A stretch of 50,000 nt of DNA, from NCBI GenBank assembly GCA_905221605.1, contig CAJNDS010000496.1, positions 1-50,000 of the forward strand, given 5' to 3'. Source of the stretch: Symbiodinium natans. Taxonomy: Eukaryota; Sar; Dinophyceae; Suessiales; Symbiodiniaceae. The position numbers were made by a program, and so were the translations under genes. Positions 19,020-29,132 of the stretch are shown here, piece by piece (positions within the stretch are counted from its first letter, which is position 1; every line of letters starts with the position of its first letter). A model generated the notes under the pieces. The model saw only the letters and a program-made list of their open reading frames with translations, searched no databases and was not told where the DNA came from.

Positions 19020-19110
19020 CTAGGGTTTAGGGTTAAGGGTTTAGGGTTTAGGGGCTAGGGGGCAGGGGTTGGGGTTTGCGTTTTAGGGTTTAGGGTTTAG
19101 GGCTTAGGGG
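19020..19110 (+). repeat. telomere-like block, intronic
   Basis: TTTAGGG units with GGGCTAGG variants, between the exons at 18943 and 19118. Confidence 0.88.
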
Positions 19111-19117
19111 CTCTTAC

Positions 19118-19250
19118 TTGCTTCTGACAAATCCAGGCTTCTCTCGCCGGCGCTCTCTTGCTTTGTGGGCTTGGAATGCAATGATGGCGCAGAACATTTT
19201 TCCAGTTCGGTCCACTCAGGCCGGCGTGGCCGGGTTTCTACGGCTGTTTG
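19118..19250 (-). CDS. exon, unrecognised
   Basis: GACGCCAG acceptor, 44 codons plus one base (starts QTAVETRPRRPEWTELEK, ends SLDLSEA), and a consensus GTAAGA donor. Hydrophilic. In phase with 19410-19484 before it. Confidence 0.62.
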
Positions 19251-19261
19251 CTGGCGTCCCG

Positions 19262-19395
19262 AACCCTAAACTTCCCTAAGCCCCAAACCCTAAATATCCT
19301 AAACCCTAAGCCCTAAACCCTACACGCTACACCCGAAACCCTAAACTCTAAACCCTACCCTAAACCCGAAACCCCAAACCCTAAACCCCAAACCT
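19262..19395 (-). repeat. telomere-like block (CCCTAAA on +), intronic
   Basis: Degenerate CCCTAAA, CCCGAAA and CCCCAAA units filling the intron between the exons at 19410 and 19250. Confidence 0.9.
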
Positions 19396-19409
19396 GCCGG
19401 AACTCAAAC

Positions 19410-19484
19410 AGCGGAGTCTCCTGCCTGGGCAGCCTTCACCGTCCCTGGGAAGGCTTTCTTGGATTTTGTCCTCGGTGTTATGGA
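19410..19484 (-). CDS. exon, unrecognised
   Basis: CTAAAG acceptor (repeat-derived), 25 codons (SITPRTKSKKAFPGTVKAAQ then AGDSA) and a GTTTGAG donor. Phase 0 at both ends. Confidence 0.5.
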
Positions 19485-19806
19485 CTTTAGGGTTTAGGGG
19501 TTTAGGGCTTAGGGCTTAGGGTTTAGGGTTTAGGGTCTAGGGTCTAGGGTCTAGGGTTTAGGGTCTAGGGTCTAGGGTCTAGGGTCTAGGGTCTAGGGTC
19601 TAGGGTCTAGGGTCTAGGGTCTAGGGTCTAGGGTCTAGGGGGGTTAGGGTTTAGGGTCTAGGGTAGGGTTTAGGGTTTAGGGTTAGGGTAGGGTTTAGGG
19701 TTTAGGGTTTAGGGTTTAGGGTTTAGGGTTTAGGGTTTAGGGTTTAGGGTTTAGGGTTTAGGGTTTAGGGTTTAGGGTTTAGGGTTTACGGTTTACGGTT
19801 TAGGGT
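19484..19806 (+). repeat. TCTAGGG then TTTAGGG array, intronic
   Basis: About 17 TCTAGGG units (19520-19640) followed by about 20 TTTAGGG units. Two homogenised variants side by side in one intron. Confidence 0.96.
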
Positions 19807-19819
19807 TTTGGGGGGGCGT

Positions 19820-19940
19820 GTCAGGCTGCTCTCTCTGAGAAGAGGAGTAGAGTAGGGTGAGTAGAGTTTCAGCTGTGGCGAAAAGCTCCGCGTTGGGTGC
19901 AGTCCAGAAAACATCATGAAGCAACCACACCGTCTCCCCT
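19820..19940 (-). CDS. exon, helical, unrecognised
   Basis: GAACAG acceptor; one base completes the Arg codon from the previous exon, then GETVWLLHDVFWTAPNAEL and FATAETLLTLLYSSSQ. End uncertain; a GA donor after QREQP would keep phase 0. Confidence 0.56.
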
Positions 19941-19945
19941 CTGTT

Positions 19946-19981
19946 CCTAAACCCTAAACCCTAAACCCTAAACCCCTAAAC
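19946..19981 (-). repeat. short telomere-like block (CCCTAAA on +), intronic
   Basis: Five units making up most of a 51-bp intron between two in-phase exons. Confidence 0.88.
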
Positions 19982-19991
19982 AGGCCTGAAC

Positions 19992-20119
19992 CTGCCAGGG
20001 CTCTGCATGGTGGAGTCCATGGGCACATGGGCAGCCACGCGGTCCCCGACGGAGGGCTTGAACAGGCTCTTCTCAGCCCAGCCCAACAGCCTCACGACAT
20101 GAGTACGGTAACCCAGAGA
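19992..20119 (-). CDS. exon, unrecognised
   Basis: ATTGAG acceptor, 42 codons plus two bases (SLGYRTHVVRLLGWAEKSLF, then KPSVGDRVAAHVPMDS) and a GTTCAGG donor. GDRVAAHVP recalls small beta-barrel domains, but I cannot assign one. Confidence 0.6.
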
Positions 20120-20124
20120 CTCAA

Positions 20125-20178
20125 TTTAGGGGTTAGGGGTTAGGGTTTAGGGTTTAAGGTTTCGGGTTCAGGGTTTGG
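20125..20178 (+). repeat. telomere-like block, intronic
   Basis: TTAGGGG and TTTAGGG units between the exons at 20190 and 20119. Confidence 0.88.
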
Positions 20179-20189
20179 AGTTTCTAAAC

Positions 20190-20523
20190 AAGGACTGCAA
20201 TTCAGAGTGCCAAGAAGCTTGATGTTCACCGCGCCCTTCCCCGCGTCACCGACCACGGTTGCGTCTGCTGAACTTGGGCTCTTCAACCTCTTGAAGTGCT
20301 TCGTGAGCCAGAAGCTTGTGACGACTTCCTGGCCCCTTCCATATCTTGGCTCAGGGGAGATGGCCTTGCAGCAGGTGCTGCACTGCTCCGTGAAGCTGCC
20401 ACTTCCCCTCTGGCGTTTTGTGGCCTGTGTCACCGTCTCGCCGAGAAGGGACGAGCTGGTGGCATTCACGCTGGAAAGCTCCGTCTGTGGCAGTTTGAAG
20501 CCTCTGACCGGAGACACGGATGC
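20190..20523 (-). CDS. exon, unrecognised
   Basis: Pyrimidine-rich tract and CATCCAG acceptor, then about 110 codons (starts ASVSPVRGFKLPQTELSS, contains EQCSTCCKAISPEPRYGRG and GAVNIKLLGTLNC). Donor not clear. Phase does not match the exon at 21091, so a missing exon or a gene boundary lies between. Confidence 0.56.
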
Positions 20524-21086
20524 CTGGATGAGAAAGAACCAGGCAAACAAATTGCTGCATACGTAGGGAAGCAAGGGAAGCATGATGCACTCGTGAGTCC
20601 GCAGGACAAACTCCTGTGGCTCGCGAAGACTTCCCAAGCATCTAGAATCTACAATAGACGGAGAGGCTCTGAAAGGCCAATGCCTTGAGCCTGACACAAA
20701 AAGCAGAGGAAGCTCTTGCTCCTGTCAAACTTCACTGTGACGCCCTGCAACTATAGTTCGTGGCCTTTCCTACTAGCCTGTGCAGTGCTTGTGCTTCATG
20801 GACTTCAGTCCGACTGAGTCTGATGTCCAAGGTATAGGAATAGATCGTTGCTGCAAGGATCTAACTTGCAACTGCTTGCCATGTGAGCTGATGCTTGCCT
20901 ACAGCTTCGCATGCGCAACAGAGCTTCCCATGCAGCACTCGAAGTTTTGTCATCGGCCATTTTCGACCATCTTTGCGCGGACAATGGTGTCTGCGCATCC
21001 TCTGATGCTGAAGAGGCTCAAAACTGAAGAGGCTCAGGGCTGTAGCTTGCAAGAAACTCCCGCCCCAGCGGTCCTTCATAATGGCC
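20524..21086. other. gene-less stretch, intron or intergenic
   Basis: Unique sequence with no repeat array and no supported exon. It may separate two genes, because the upstream frame has a TGA at 21089-21087. Confidence 0.4.
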
Positions 21087-21090
21087 TCAC

Positions 21091-21237
21091 AAGGGCTTCT
21101 CCAGCTTCATGGACAAGGCCGCATGGTCGCATCGGCATGAGTCACCGGGTCCGATGACGACGGCAACCTCGTCTCCCATCTGAACATCCATACTGGGCAG
21201 GACGTAAGGGTTGTCGGTATTCATGGTCGCCTGAGTC
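21091..21237 (-). CDS. exon: C-terminal beta-rich domain after the propeller
   Basis: Long C/T tract and TTGCAG acceptor, then 49 codons including NTDNPYVLPSMDVQMGDEVA and VVIGPGDSCRCDHAALSM. The VGDxV..VGP...CD pattern recalls jelly-roll modules in secreted proteins (inference). Either it ends at a GTGAGG donor (as drawn) or it reads four bases further to TGA at 21087, ending the protein. Confidence 0.72.
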
Positions 21238-21340
21238 CTGCAAGTCAACGGAGGACAAGAGCACAGGGCTAGGGAGGTTGGGGGGAGGGGGGAGGGGGAG
21301 GCGCCAGCCCAGTGACCGGCAACAATTTGAACCGCTGGGC

Positions 21341-22173
21341 CTGTGAGCTTCCTCGTTGGAGTTCTTGTAGACCCAGAGCTCAATGCCACCACAGCGAGCC
21401 ACTCCGAGCGGGCGGAGGAGGCCCGTGACCGTGGCCGCAGTGTGGGCCACGAACTTCACGACAAGGAAAGGCTCCGATTCGCCGGGGCAGCCGGGATGCA
21501 CGGCGATAGACGTCTCGCCTGCCTCGCCCACGGGGAAGATAGGATCTGCCACCAAGACGCTGCTGCCGGTGGAGACGGCTGGCAGGTCTGCCAGGCCGCC
21601 CTTCTTCACGAAGGCATTGCCCAGCCTCATGGACCGCGCCTCAGTGGTGAAGACCAGTGGAGAGGACGCCGCGTGCACCTGGTGGCTGGCAGCCGCCGCG
21701 AAGGACCAATCACCCAAGCCATGGCTCGCAGGGATCTTGGCCGGGTGGCCTTCCTGCCAGGCCTTATGGCGCATCTCCCAGAGGGACCAGGCATGGCTGT
21801 CCCAAAGCTCGGCGTACTTCTGCAAGAAGATGTCGCCGACCCCTGAGTGCTTCCTGGCGTCCAAGGTGTCTCCTGCCACGTAGACCACGCCGGATTTGTC
21901 GACTTGCATAGAAGTCACGGCATCCGAGCCCACCGACCCACTCTGCGTGGTCCACTGCCAGTCCCCGCTACCAGTGAACTTCATCACCACCACGTCCTCC
22001 TGTCCGTCGCTTAAGTGGCCGTCCATGTCTCCCGCTGTAAATCCGGCCAAGAAGACGTCCTTGCCCATGACCTGCAGCTTGGTCACCCCATCCGCGGCAT
22101 CCGTTCCCTTCTGCACCAACCAGCTCTGGGAGCCGTCGGCGCCAGACACCTCGGCCAGAAGTCCGCCCCGGAA
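21341..22173 (-). CDS. exon: last SBBP beta-propeller repeats and linker
   Basis: Phase 0 start. The first 100 codons carry two SBBP-type repeats (QSWLVQKGTDAADGVTKLQV, then DVFLAGFTAGD; and DWQWTTQSGSVGSDAVTSMQ, VVYVAGDT, GDIFLQKY). The remaining 170 codons form a second domain ending ELWVYKNSNEEAH. A GC donor (CACAG then GCCCAG) leaves two bases that the next exon completes in frame. Part of the same protein as 23650-25201. Confidence 0.87.
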
Positions 22174-22267
22174 CTCTGCCCGAACTTTTCGCCCCACCTT
22201 CTCTGATACTTATAAGTACTTATGGCAAGCACACGACAGCTCGCGCGAGCTCCCTCTTGCTGCGTGC

Positions 22268-22293
22268 CTTGCCCAGGAAGAGGTCGGAGTCTC
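22268..22293 (-). CDS. 26-bp microexon of the SBBP propeller
   Basis: CCTGTAG acceptor, two bases then GDSDLFLGK, then a GC donor (AAG then GCACGC). It supplies the sDlF..K end of an SBBP repeat and fits in phase between 22356-22425 and 21341-22173 to give KNAGDSDLFLGK. Confidence 0.7.
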
Positions 22294-22355
22294 CTACAGG
22301 CAACGACTCGGCATCTGCAAGCCGCTGCAACCCCCCCCTTGGCCCTCCCCATCTC

Positions 22356-22425
22356 CTGCATTCTTCATGCCCGGAAAGGAGCCCCAGGTCTTCCCGGCCA
22401 ACACAACATCGCCTGAATCGTCCAC
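22356..22425 (-). CDS. exon: SBBP repeat segment with GA donor
   Basis: CTTGAG acceptor, VDDSGDVVLAGKTWGSFPGM then KNAG. This is the central strand of an SBBP repeat (vD.sGnvyvaG.T.G.f.G). Only an end at GCAG followed by GAGATG, a GA donor, gives the correct phase to the microexon. Confidence 0.76.
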
Positions 22426-22529
22426 CTCAAGGGTGCCAGATGGCTTATGGGCAGCTATGGGCGGGTATGGACAGGAAAGGCAAGAAAGTCGGAAACAGAC
22501 AATTCAGGAAGCAAAACGCCCTGCTATCG

Positions 22530-22622
22530 GGGAGGGGCGGGAGGGGAGGGGCGGGAGGGGAGGGAGAGGGGAGGGGAGGGGAGGGGAGGGGAGGGGAGGG
22601 GAGGGGAGGGGAGGGGAGGGAG
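22530..22622 (+). repeat. GGGGA/GAGGG minisatellite
   Basis: About 18 five-base GAGGG units. Confidence 0.95.
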
Positions 22623-22697
22623 CTGGATTCGTCACTCCCGCAGCATGGTGCACTTTGGCGCCAGGAAAACTTTGCACAGGGAAGTGCTTAGCTTGGC

Positions 22698-22812
22698 ATG
22701 AGGGTTAGGGCTTAGGGTTTAGGGTTTAGGGTTTAGAGTTTAGGGTTTAGGGGGTTTGGGGTTTGGGGTTTGGGGTTTGGGGTTTGGGGTTTGGGGTTTG
22801 GGGTTTGGGGTT
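22698..22812 (+). repeat. TTTAGGG then TTTGGGG array, intronic
   Basis: Five TTTAGGG-like units followed by about ten TTTGGGG units. Confidence 0.95.
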
Positions 22813-22832
22813 ATGCGTCTTTGTCCTCCCAC

Positions 22833-22894
22833 CTCCATGCCGTAGAGGTGGTCTAGGTCTGCTGTGCCCAGCTGCTTGCTCCAAGCTAATGCTC
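22833..22894 (-). CDS. exon: SBBP repeat segment
   Basis: TGCAAG acceptor; two bases complete the Gly codon from 23650-25201, then ALAWSKQLGTADLDHLYGME, the W....G....D...m part of an SBBP repeat, and a GTGGGAGG donor in phase 0. Confidence 0.78.
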
Positions 22895-23649
22895 CTTGCA
22901 AGGCAGCATGCAGCAAAATGGGGTGAGGTCTCACACTAATCAACCAGGGATCCAGCATTTAGAAAATTTTTCGGGGAGAACAAGATAGAGTAGGATAAGA
23001 GCCCTGCAGGGTCTTGGTTCGCAAGGCTTCAAAAAAAAATCAGCATTTCTGCCCTTTATTTCGCAGGCTCCGAGGCCGTAAATCCTTTCTGCCTCGTCGC
23101 GGCTTCAAAACTGTAAAACGGTCCAAAACACATCATTTCTGCCTCTTCGCAGTCTTACAGCAAGTTCTGGCTATTTGCCTGCAATGCGCAGTCAATTACA
23201 GCATTCGCACGGTCCAAATACGGCAGCTAGCAGCATTGACAAATCCAAAGCCAAGCCACATTTGCGGCAGGATTGGGAAAACTTTGAAATAGGCAGAAAT
23301 GCTGTCTCTTACAGCGCTTGCCGTCTGCGAACGAGCAGAAATGCCGTGATTTGGAGCACGTGATTGGGCAGAAATGCAGTATCTGACTGTACTTGGCGGC
23401 CTTCCTTGCTTCCTCCCTTCCTGCCCTCCGTCCTTTCTCCCTTTCCTGTCCTACTTTCCTTCTTCCTGACTTCCGAAGGATTTGATTCTTGGTGATCGCT
23501 TTTTGAACTTTCTATTGATCCCTATTCGTCTTATTGATCTCTATACTTTTTGGTTTGTTTGATCCCTCGTTGATTCTGTTTCGATCCCGACCCCCAGCAA
23601 CATACAGCATGACGCAAAGCTTCGTGTGATCTATCAGCTGTGGCTTCTC
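22895..23649. other. intron with self-similar segment
   Basis: Between two in-phase SBBP exons. Contains imperfect repeats of CATTTCTGCCTCTTCGCAG type (23040-23350) and a pyrimidine-rich tract (23400-23480). No exon seen. Confidence 0.6.
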
Positions 23650-25201
23650 CTTTGCTGTCGTACTTGGACACGAAGATGTCAACGCCGCCGAGATTGCTTG
23701 CCGAGTTGAAGGCACCGGTGGTGTCTCCGGCCAGGAAGACATTCTCGCTCGCGTCCACACGCAAGTGACTGGGGTGGTCCAGACCCTTCGATCCTGTCTG
23801 CACCTGCCACTGCTTCGCACCGCTGCCGTCATACTTCAGAAGGAAGATCTTGCCAGAAGAGTCTGTTGATTCACCTTTACTCAACTGACCCCAAGTCTTC
23901 CCGACCATGTAGACGTTGCCGGACTGCAGCTGCATCTGGTAAAGGTGATCAGTTGCGGGAGACCCTTCCTGGCTAACCCACACCACCTGGCCATCTGCAT
24001 CCAGCTTCATTGCAAAGACATCTGCTCCACCCTTGTTCGTCTGCCCCTCGAAGGCGCCAAGCGTCTTGCCGGCCAGATAAATACCGGAGGCATCTACCTT
24101 TACTTGGTACGCGAAGTCATCGCTGCTTGTACCCAAAGTCTTGGTCCACAGCACCTGGCCCTTCGTGTCCAGCTTCAGCACGAAGACATCCCTTCCCCCG
24201 TGTTGAATGCCATTCCATGCACCGTCGGTGTCACCCACCACAATGACATTGCCAAAGGAGTCCATCTCCATGGCTTGCATCAGGTCAAAGCCATCCAAGG
24301 ATCCTTTCTGGACGGTCCACAAGGGTGAGCCGCCGTTCGTGTACTTCGTGATGAAGATGTCCGAACCTCCATGGTACGGTTGGCCTCGTACGTGCCCTTT
24401 GGTGGTCCCGCCCAGGAAAACGTCACCCAAGAAGTCCATCTTCACATCCACCGTTGAATCGATTCCAAAAGAGCCATCGCTCTTGACCCACTCTGTTCCA
24501 TAGACGAAGCTTTGCCAACGGTCCTCGAATGGAAAGGACACGTCCTCCATCAGACATAGCTGCCCTGAGGCCCAAGTCTTAGAGTGCTTCTGGAAGAGCG
24601 GCTCGATCACATCGTATTTCGACTTGTCTGCAGCTTGCCATGCGGACGCGCTGCGGCAATGCTTCGCAGCCTGGCCCTGTGGGGCAGTGCCATTCGGCAG
24701 CTCGGCCAGCATCATCACGTGGCCCAGGGATGGGTCAGAGCTTGTGCTGAAACTGCACAGGACGGAAGTCGAGAAGCCGTCTCCGAGGGCGGAGGCACTG
24801 GGGAACTCGGCCCAAATCTCAACCTCCTGTATCGAAGTGCCTGTCTGCGGGGTGATGCGGATGGAGCGGGCTGTGATTGCGGACTTCAGCGTCCACGTTT
24901 GCGAAGTCACGCCGGTACTTCCTGCTGAGATTTCCATTGGCTTGGACCACATGTCGCGCCTACCATCTTGCGTTGCTTCTGCATGGGCAAATTCCACGAA
25001 AAAGGACAAGTGGACGTCCTTGAAGGTGATTGATCGGATGGGCACTGCCACTGGCAGAATGATGTCCACTCCCTTCTCACCGCTCTCGTCCACTGCACGC
25101 CATTCGGTTGTCTCGCTCCCGTCAAGGATGCTGCCCGCATCGCTGTGATCGCTGGGCATCCAGATCCTGAGGGGTGTCATCCACATGACGTCATGGACTG
25201 T
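23650..25201 (-). CDS. large exon: discoidin-like domain and SBBP beta-propeller repeats
   Basis: CTTAAG acceptor, 517 codons plus one base. Codons 1-120 look like a galactose-binding/discoidin-type beta sandwich (GVDIILPVAVPIRSITFKDV, ending SIRITPQTGTSIQEVEIWAE). From about codon 230 there are five SBBP repeats of 45-60 residues, each with W..Q.GS..D, vD..GnvylaG.T.G and GG.DiF..K (for example GGADVFAMKLDADGQVVW). SBBP repeats form beta-propellers in secreted or surface proteins. The exon ends AAAG before GAGAAGCC, a GA donor required by the phase of the next exon. Confidence 0.9.
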
Positions 25202-25256
25202 CTTAAGCACATGCCATTGCTTCTACGGCACACCCTTAACGGCAACAGCAGAGCTC

Positions 25257-25592
25257 TGACAGAGGCCCGGGCCTCTTCTCTTCGGGTGCCAGGCCGGCAG
25301 CGCGAGTCCACGCGATGGCCGTGGCGCCGAACTGGTGGCTTGCCAGGTAGGTGTCCTCCGCGGGCTTGGCTTCAGCAACCAGCGCGTTGTCTGCCTCGAA
25401 GGGTAGAACTAGGGACATGGCAACGCCCTCGGCCGGCCGGATGGGATAGATGCCATCCTGCAACTGGATGCCAAGCTGGGCGGCGTGCTCGAAGAGCTCA
25501 TAGCAGCTGCTCACGTCGGCCCCGAAGTTGCAGAAGACCTCATTCCCCTTTCCGAGCATGTGCTTGCCTGGGGCGGCAACGCCACTGTTGCG
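25257..25592 (-). CDS. exon: Cys-containing domain, fibrinogen/collagen-C-like pattern
   Basis: GTTGCCCAG acceptor, phase 0, about 112 codons. The order EVFCNF, SCYELF, then LQDGIYPIRP recalls motifs of fibrinogen-related and fibrillar-collagen C-terminal domains (DGxYxIxP, VFCNF), but the length and order differ, so this is only a resemblance. The donor is uncertain; a GA donor (TCA then GAGCTC) keeps phase 0 into 25201. Confidence 0.62.
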
Positions 25593-27077
25593 CTGGGCAA
25601 CCGGGTTCGTTCGCACGGCAGTCTTAATATGAAGTGATATGTAGAAAAACATATCGACAAAGTCGGGGCGGTACGCGCATTCTGTGCAATTTCATGCCAG
25701 CCGTATTAAGATGTGCCAAAGGCTCATACCTGTGCTGACCTGGCCACTGGCAACCCAACACCTCCTCAGCATATGCTCTCTTTTTTCAAACCAAGCGGCC
25801 GGGCTTAAAGAGAGGCCGAATTCCCTGCAAATCCTGGCAGGTTCGGCGGGCCGTCCGGCAGTCGGCCGAGCACAGGTCGTCCTCCACCTAAGCAGACTGC
25901 GCCCTTGAGTTTACCCAATTGCAATGCGTGTCGTTGAGGTTCTGAAGCAAGTTTAAGAGTTTGTTCATGAGTTTTTTGGCCAACTAACTATAGGGTGAGC
26001 AAGCAACATTGAGTTGAGGACGGCTTTGTTTCCTGTCTTTGGCAAAGCTCTCATCTGGCACGCTGGAACCTGTTCCACACCCTCCTTGGGCCCGCAGAGC
26101 TCTTCTTGTCCAAGCAGCGAGGTGGTGGACCGTGTGAAGGCATCTTGATGCGAATGTCCCGGGAATTTCTAGCCGACTGAACGAACCTTCGCCGCACTTT
26201 TGTCGGGCCACACCGCCGTGCAGCTTCGCTGCAAAATTTTGGCCACGAAGCTAAGGGCACCAAGGTGCCGTGTTTCGAGCCCCTCAACATGAAACCCACT
26301 ATGACGCGCCGAAAGGCCACGAAACGAGAAGCCTACCTCGAGGCATCGAGATTTCTTTTCAGCACGGCGCTCAAAAGGACTTCGATTGCCCAGGGCAAGG
26401 CAGCTGCTCCGATTTGCACAATGCCCTGGAAGCTCATGTTTACTCAGCAGTAGGGTTGTAGGTAGGGTGTCTATGGCTATAACAAGTTGTAACCTGATTA
26501 AGGGTACTTGCCGACATAAAGTTACCCATGAACCTCCAAGCATCCTAGGACAGGTCAGCACAAAACTCACGTTTCACCAGGGTTATCCATCAAACACACA
26601 AGGAGTCGCCATTGCATTCGCTGTCCGCTACGCGCGCTCTAGCTTCTGAATCTCTTCTGATTATCGAATTGGATTTTGGGAACTGCGCCGCTGCACTTTG
26701 CAAGATCGAGGCCCCATGCATAATGATTTGAACTCGTCCAAGGCTCTCCAGTTCCCGTGGAGCCATCCAGCGCTACACTGCGTGTCAACAGCAACCATCA
26801 GTTCGCCAACCGTGAACAGAAGAAGTGTCATCATGAAGGTGGGTGCAGGCCAGGGTGGGGTGGGGTGAATGCGGGATGAGCTGTTCTGCTTTGTACCCGT
26901 TGCAGCTTCAGAAAACTGTTGGCTTACATCACCCCCCGTGGAGCAACATCACCGGCAGCAAGGCATCAACAATCGCAGCTCAGCATGAACAATGCTGAAA
27001 GTGCTGAAAAGCCCCCACCAAACACTTGGTGGATCTTGCTCTCACAAATACTGAGGCCTCTTTCCATCCCGACAATG
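25593..27077. other. 1.5 kb without a supported exon
   Basis: Mostly unique sequence. The 26000-26430 part has open frames on both strands and may be a decayed dispersed repeat. A weak possible exon lies near 26760-26790 (CGCAG acceptor, CSAGWLHGNWRALDEF). The missing half of a DUF4215 module should be here if the gene is continuous. Confidence 0.45.
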
Positions 27078-27125
27078 CCTAAACCCTAAACCCTAATCCC
27101 TATTGCCTAAACCCTAAACCCTAAT
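27078..27125 (-). repeat. telomere-like block (CCCTAAA on +), intronic
   Basis: Six units, two with CCCTAAT, just after the donor of the 27141 exon. Confidence 0.85.
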
Positions 27126-27140
27126 TGCAGCTAAGGCCAC

Positions 27141-27217
27141 CGTGTTGCCGTCGTCGCAGGTCTCGTCGCCCACGACGATGCCATCACCGCAAATCTCGAA
27201 GCACTTGCCATCTGCAC
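27141..27217 (-). CDS. exon: DUF4215 Cys-rich module
   Basis: GTCCTCAG acceptor; two bases complete a Cys codon, then ADGKCFEICGDGIVVGDETC and DDGNT, ending at a GTGGCC donor in phase 0. CGDG.....E.CDDGN is the hallmark of DUF4215 (Myxococcus Cys-rich) repeats, found in extracellular proteins of protists and bacteria. Confidence 0.76.
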
Positions 27218-27378
27218 CTGAGGACTTGGAGGATTCTCGCAGCCCCTGCCCCTAACTTCAGCCATCTTCAGCCACTGGTTACACTTGGGCGCGTGCACAT
27301 ACACTCGCAGACAGCAAACGAATCGTCAGATGGAGGTGATTCAATGATCCCGCAGAAGAGACGACGTGCCAAGTGCAC

Positions 27379-27495
27379 AATCCTCCTCGACCCTAGTCTC
27401 TGCTGGCGGGGCGCAGGACCATCCCTCCATGATCTTGCAGCTGGCATCGCATCCTGGCTGCGGCGGGTCGCACTCCTGCGCAATGGGTTCGGTGG
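27379..27495 (-). CDS. exon: DUF4215 Cys-rich module
   Basis: CCTGTAG acceptor; two bases plus TEPIAQECDPPQPGCDASC and KIMEGWSCAPP, ending one base into a Cys codon at a GTGCAC donor. E.CD....GC...C....GW.C is the second half of a DUF4215 unit. Phases agree with both neighbours. Confidence 0.72.
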
Positions 27496-27606
27496 CTACA
27501 GGATTTGGGGATGGATTGCATCTTGCCTCATGAAATCACTTCAAGCTCGCTTGGTGTGGCTTCGCATGGTCTTTTGTGGAACTTGTGAATCCCCTCTCCT
27601 CATTGC

Positions 27607-27813
27607 CGGAAGTGCTGTTGTCGCCGCACACCATGGCGAACACTCCGTCTTGAGTTTGCTCCGAGCACTTCTCAAAGTCGGTCTGATAGGTCATGGCATG
27701 CGACCGCCGACCATACACGAAGAGCTCGGCAGCAACGTTGTCGACCATGTTGTGGCCGCTGTAGCTTTGCACCAGCCACGGTGCTTTGGTACAGCTCGAG
27801 TTTGCCTCAAGCT
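27607..27813 (-). CDS. exon leading into DUF4215 module
   Basis: GTCTTCAG acceptor, about 69 codons (LEANSSCTKAPWLVQSYSG, VAAELFVYGRRSHAMTYQ, EKCSEQTQDGVFAMVCGDNS), ending one base into a codon at a GC donor (TCCG then GCAATG). VCGDNSTS then ATEPIAQECD reproduces the DUF4215 order across the splice. Confidence 0.65.
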
Positions 27814-27989
27814 CTGAAGACAGTCAAAGAAATGGCACGAACATGCAAGTCATGTCAAAACACCGTTGCGCACAGATAGACATGCGACTGTGACGAATGC
27901 AACATGTCGCTCAGGGTCCACCTGTCTCAGGCCACGCAGCGCATCTGCACAACATGGTAAAGCTCCAAATAAGGAGAGCTTGCTTAGTG

Positions 27990-28076
27990 CTCGTGCCAGG
28001 CTGCATCCAGGCCCATGCACCAGAACAAACAGCTCTCCGCATCATCTGCGCCGGGGCATGTCAGCGAGAGCGACTT
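27990..28076 (-). CDS. possible Cys-rich exon
   Basis: After CCAAG the frame reads GKSLSLTCPGADDAESCLFW and CMGLDAAWHEH. Three Cys fit the surrounding gene, but no donor is clear. Confidence 0.3.
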
Positions 28077-28614
28077 GCCTTGGCGCCAGAATCCCGTGGA
28101 TGCTAGCTCGGCTTCGCTGCGCCTCATGGACCCAAGGGGGCCCTCCCAAGGATTTTTCTGGGCCTGAAGGCTTGGCTTTACCACAAAAATGCATCCAAGG
28201 TTCCATCGTTCCACAGCTTGTAGTGTGCTGGACCTCAACAGATGCATAAACATGGCTTAATGGCTTGGGATGTTCCCTCTTTTACTGGCCTACACAAGGG
28301 GGGGGGTTTAAGGCTGACTCCAGACTTTCCCCCCGGCCACAAAAACTTCGAAGGAAGTATGGACAGCGAAACATCGCATGGAGAACATGAACGGGCAGAT
28401 GGAATCAGATCGCCGGGCGAAGCCAAATGGAAGCCGAGCGCTTGGGCTGTTGGATGCTTTTGCAGGCAGAATCGTGCTGGTCTCTGGCTTTCGTGGATGA
28501 CTAAACATATACGATGCTAGGGTTAAGCCTTCATAGGGCGCTTTGAGAACAGCCCTTGAAACCAACTTGATTCCCTTTGCCATAAAAAATCGGACCGGGC
28601 TCCTTTGCCCCCCC

Positions 28615-28680
28615 AAAACCTAAACCCCCTAAACGCCCTAAACCCCCCTAAACCCCTTGAACCCCCTGGACCCCCTCAAC
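28615..28680 (-). repeat. CCCCCTAAA-type degenerate block, intronic
   Basis: Units of CCCTAAA extended by extra C, right after the donor of the 28681 exon. Confidence 0.8.
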
Positions 28681-28765
28681 CAAGCAGCTCTTGGCAGTCC
28701 AGCCGAGGGATTTGTCGGGCCAGGGCCCTGTCAGCGGCTGGGTCTTGAAGGCATCCTCCAGCAAC
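28681..28765 (-). CDS. exon, unrecognised
   Basis: ATGTCAG acceptor, one base then LLEDAFKTQPLTGPWPDKSL and GWTAKSCL, GTTGAGG donor. Flanked on both sides by G-rich or C-rich telomere-like blocks. Confidence 0.5.
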
Positions 28766-28769
28766 CTGA

Positions 28770-28900
28770 CATCTAGGTGGGGGGCTTAGGGGGCTTTAGA
28801 GCTTTTCGGGGGCTTAGGGGGCTGTAGGGGGTTTAGGCTTTAGGGGGTTTAGAGGGGGGGGTTTAGGGGGTGGTTGAGGGGGTTTAGGGGTTTAGGGCTC
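28770..28900 (+). repeat. TTTAGGGGG-type degenerate block
   Basis: GGGGGCTTAGGGGG and GTTTAGGGGG units. Confidence 0.82.
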
Positions 28901-29035
28901 CAGCTGGAGCTGTAAAGGTTGGGCCATGTGAAATGTCGGCTCTGCACCGGCAGAACATTCGTGTCAGGTCCGGACAAGACGAAACACCTGGCAAAGCACG
29001 GCCAAGCCACACATCATGTCGGACCCATACACCAC

Positions 29036-29132
29036 CTTTGGTGAAGCCAGCAAAGACGAGCTCTGTGAAGTTGCCACATGCATCCAACTGCTCAAGGAGC
29101 CCGCTGCTCTGGTTTGCACATAGGATCAGCTC
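29036..29132 (-). CDS. exon, Cys-containing, unrecognised
   Basis: AGCATGCAG acceptor, ELILCANQSSGLLEQLDACG then NFTELVFAGFTK, GTGGTG donor. It lies in the DUF4215 region. Confidence 0.5.

Larger units (their letters stand above)
22426..22832 (-). other. intron carrying telomere-like array and GGGGA minisatellite
   Basis: Both flanking exons encode halves of one SBBP repeat and join in phase 0 (YGME to VDDSGD). The intron contains a GGGGA minisatellite (22530-22622) and TTTAGGG/TTTGGGG units (22698-22812). It is the clearest proof here that such an array is intronic. Confidence 0.8.

Noticed and set aside
8253-20180. A true chromosome end or telomere
   Set aside because: Arrays are short, occur in both orientations, and have exons on both sides.
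22447-22708. Gly/Arg-rich proteins on the plus strand
   Set aside because: Translation of the GGGGA minisatellite within a supported intron.
26000-26570. Protein-coding gene with long overlapping ORFs on both strands
   Set aside because: No splice sites, domain or codon bias; more likely a decayed dispersed repeat.
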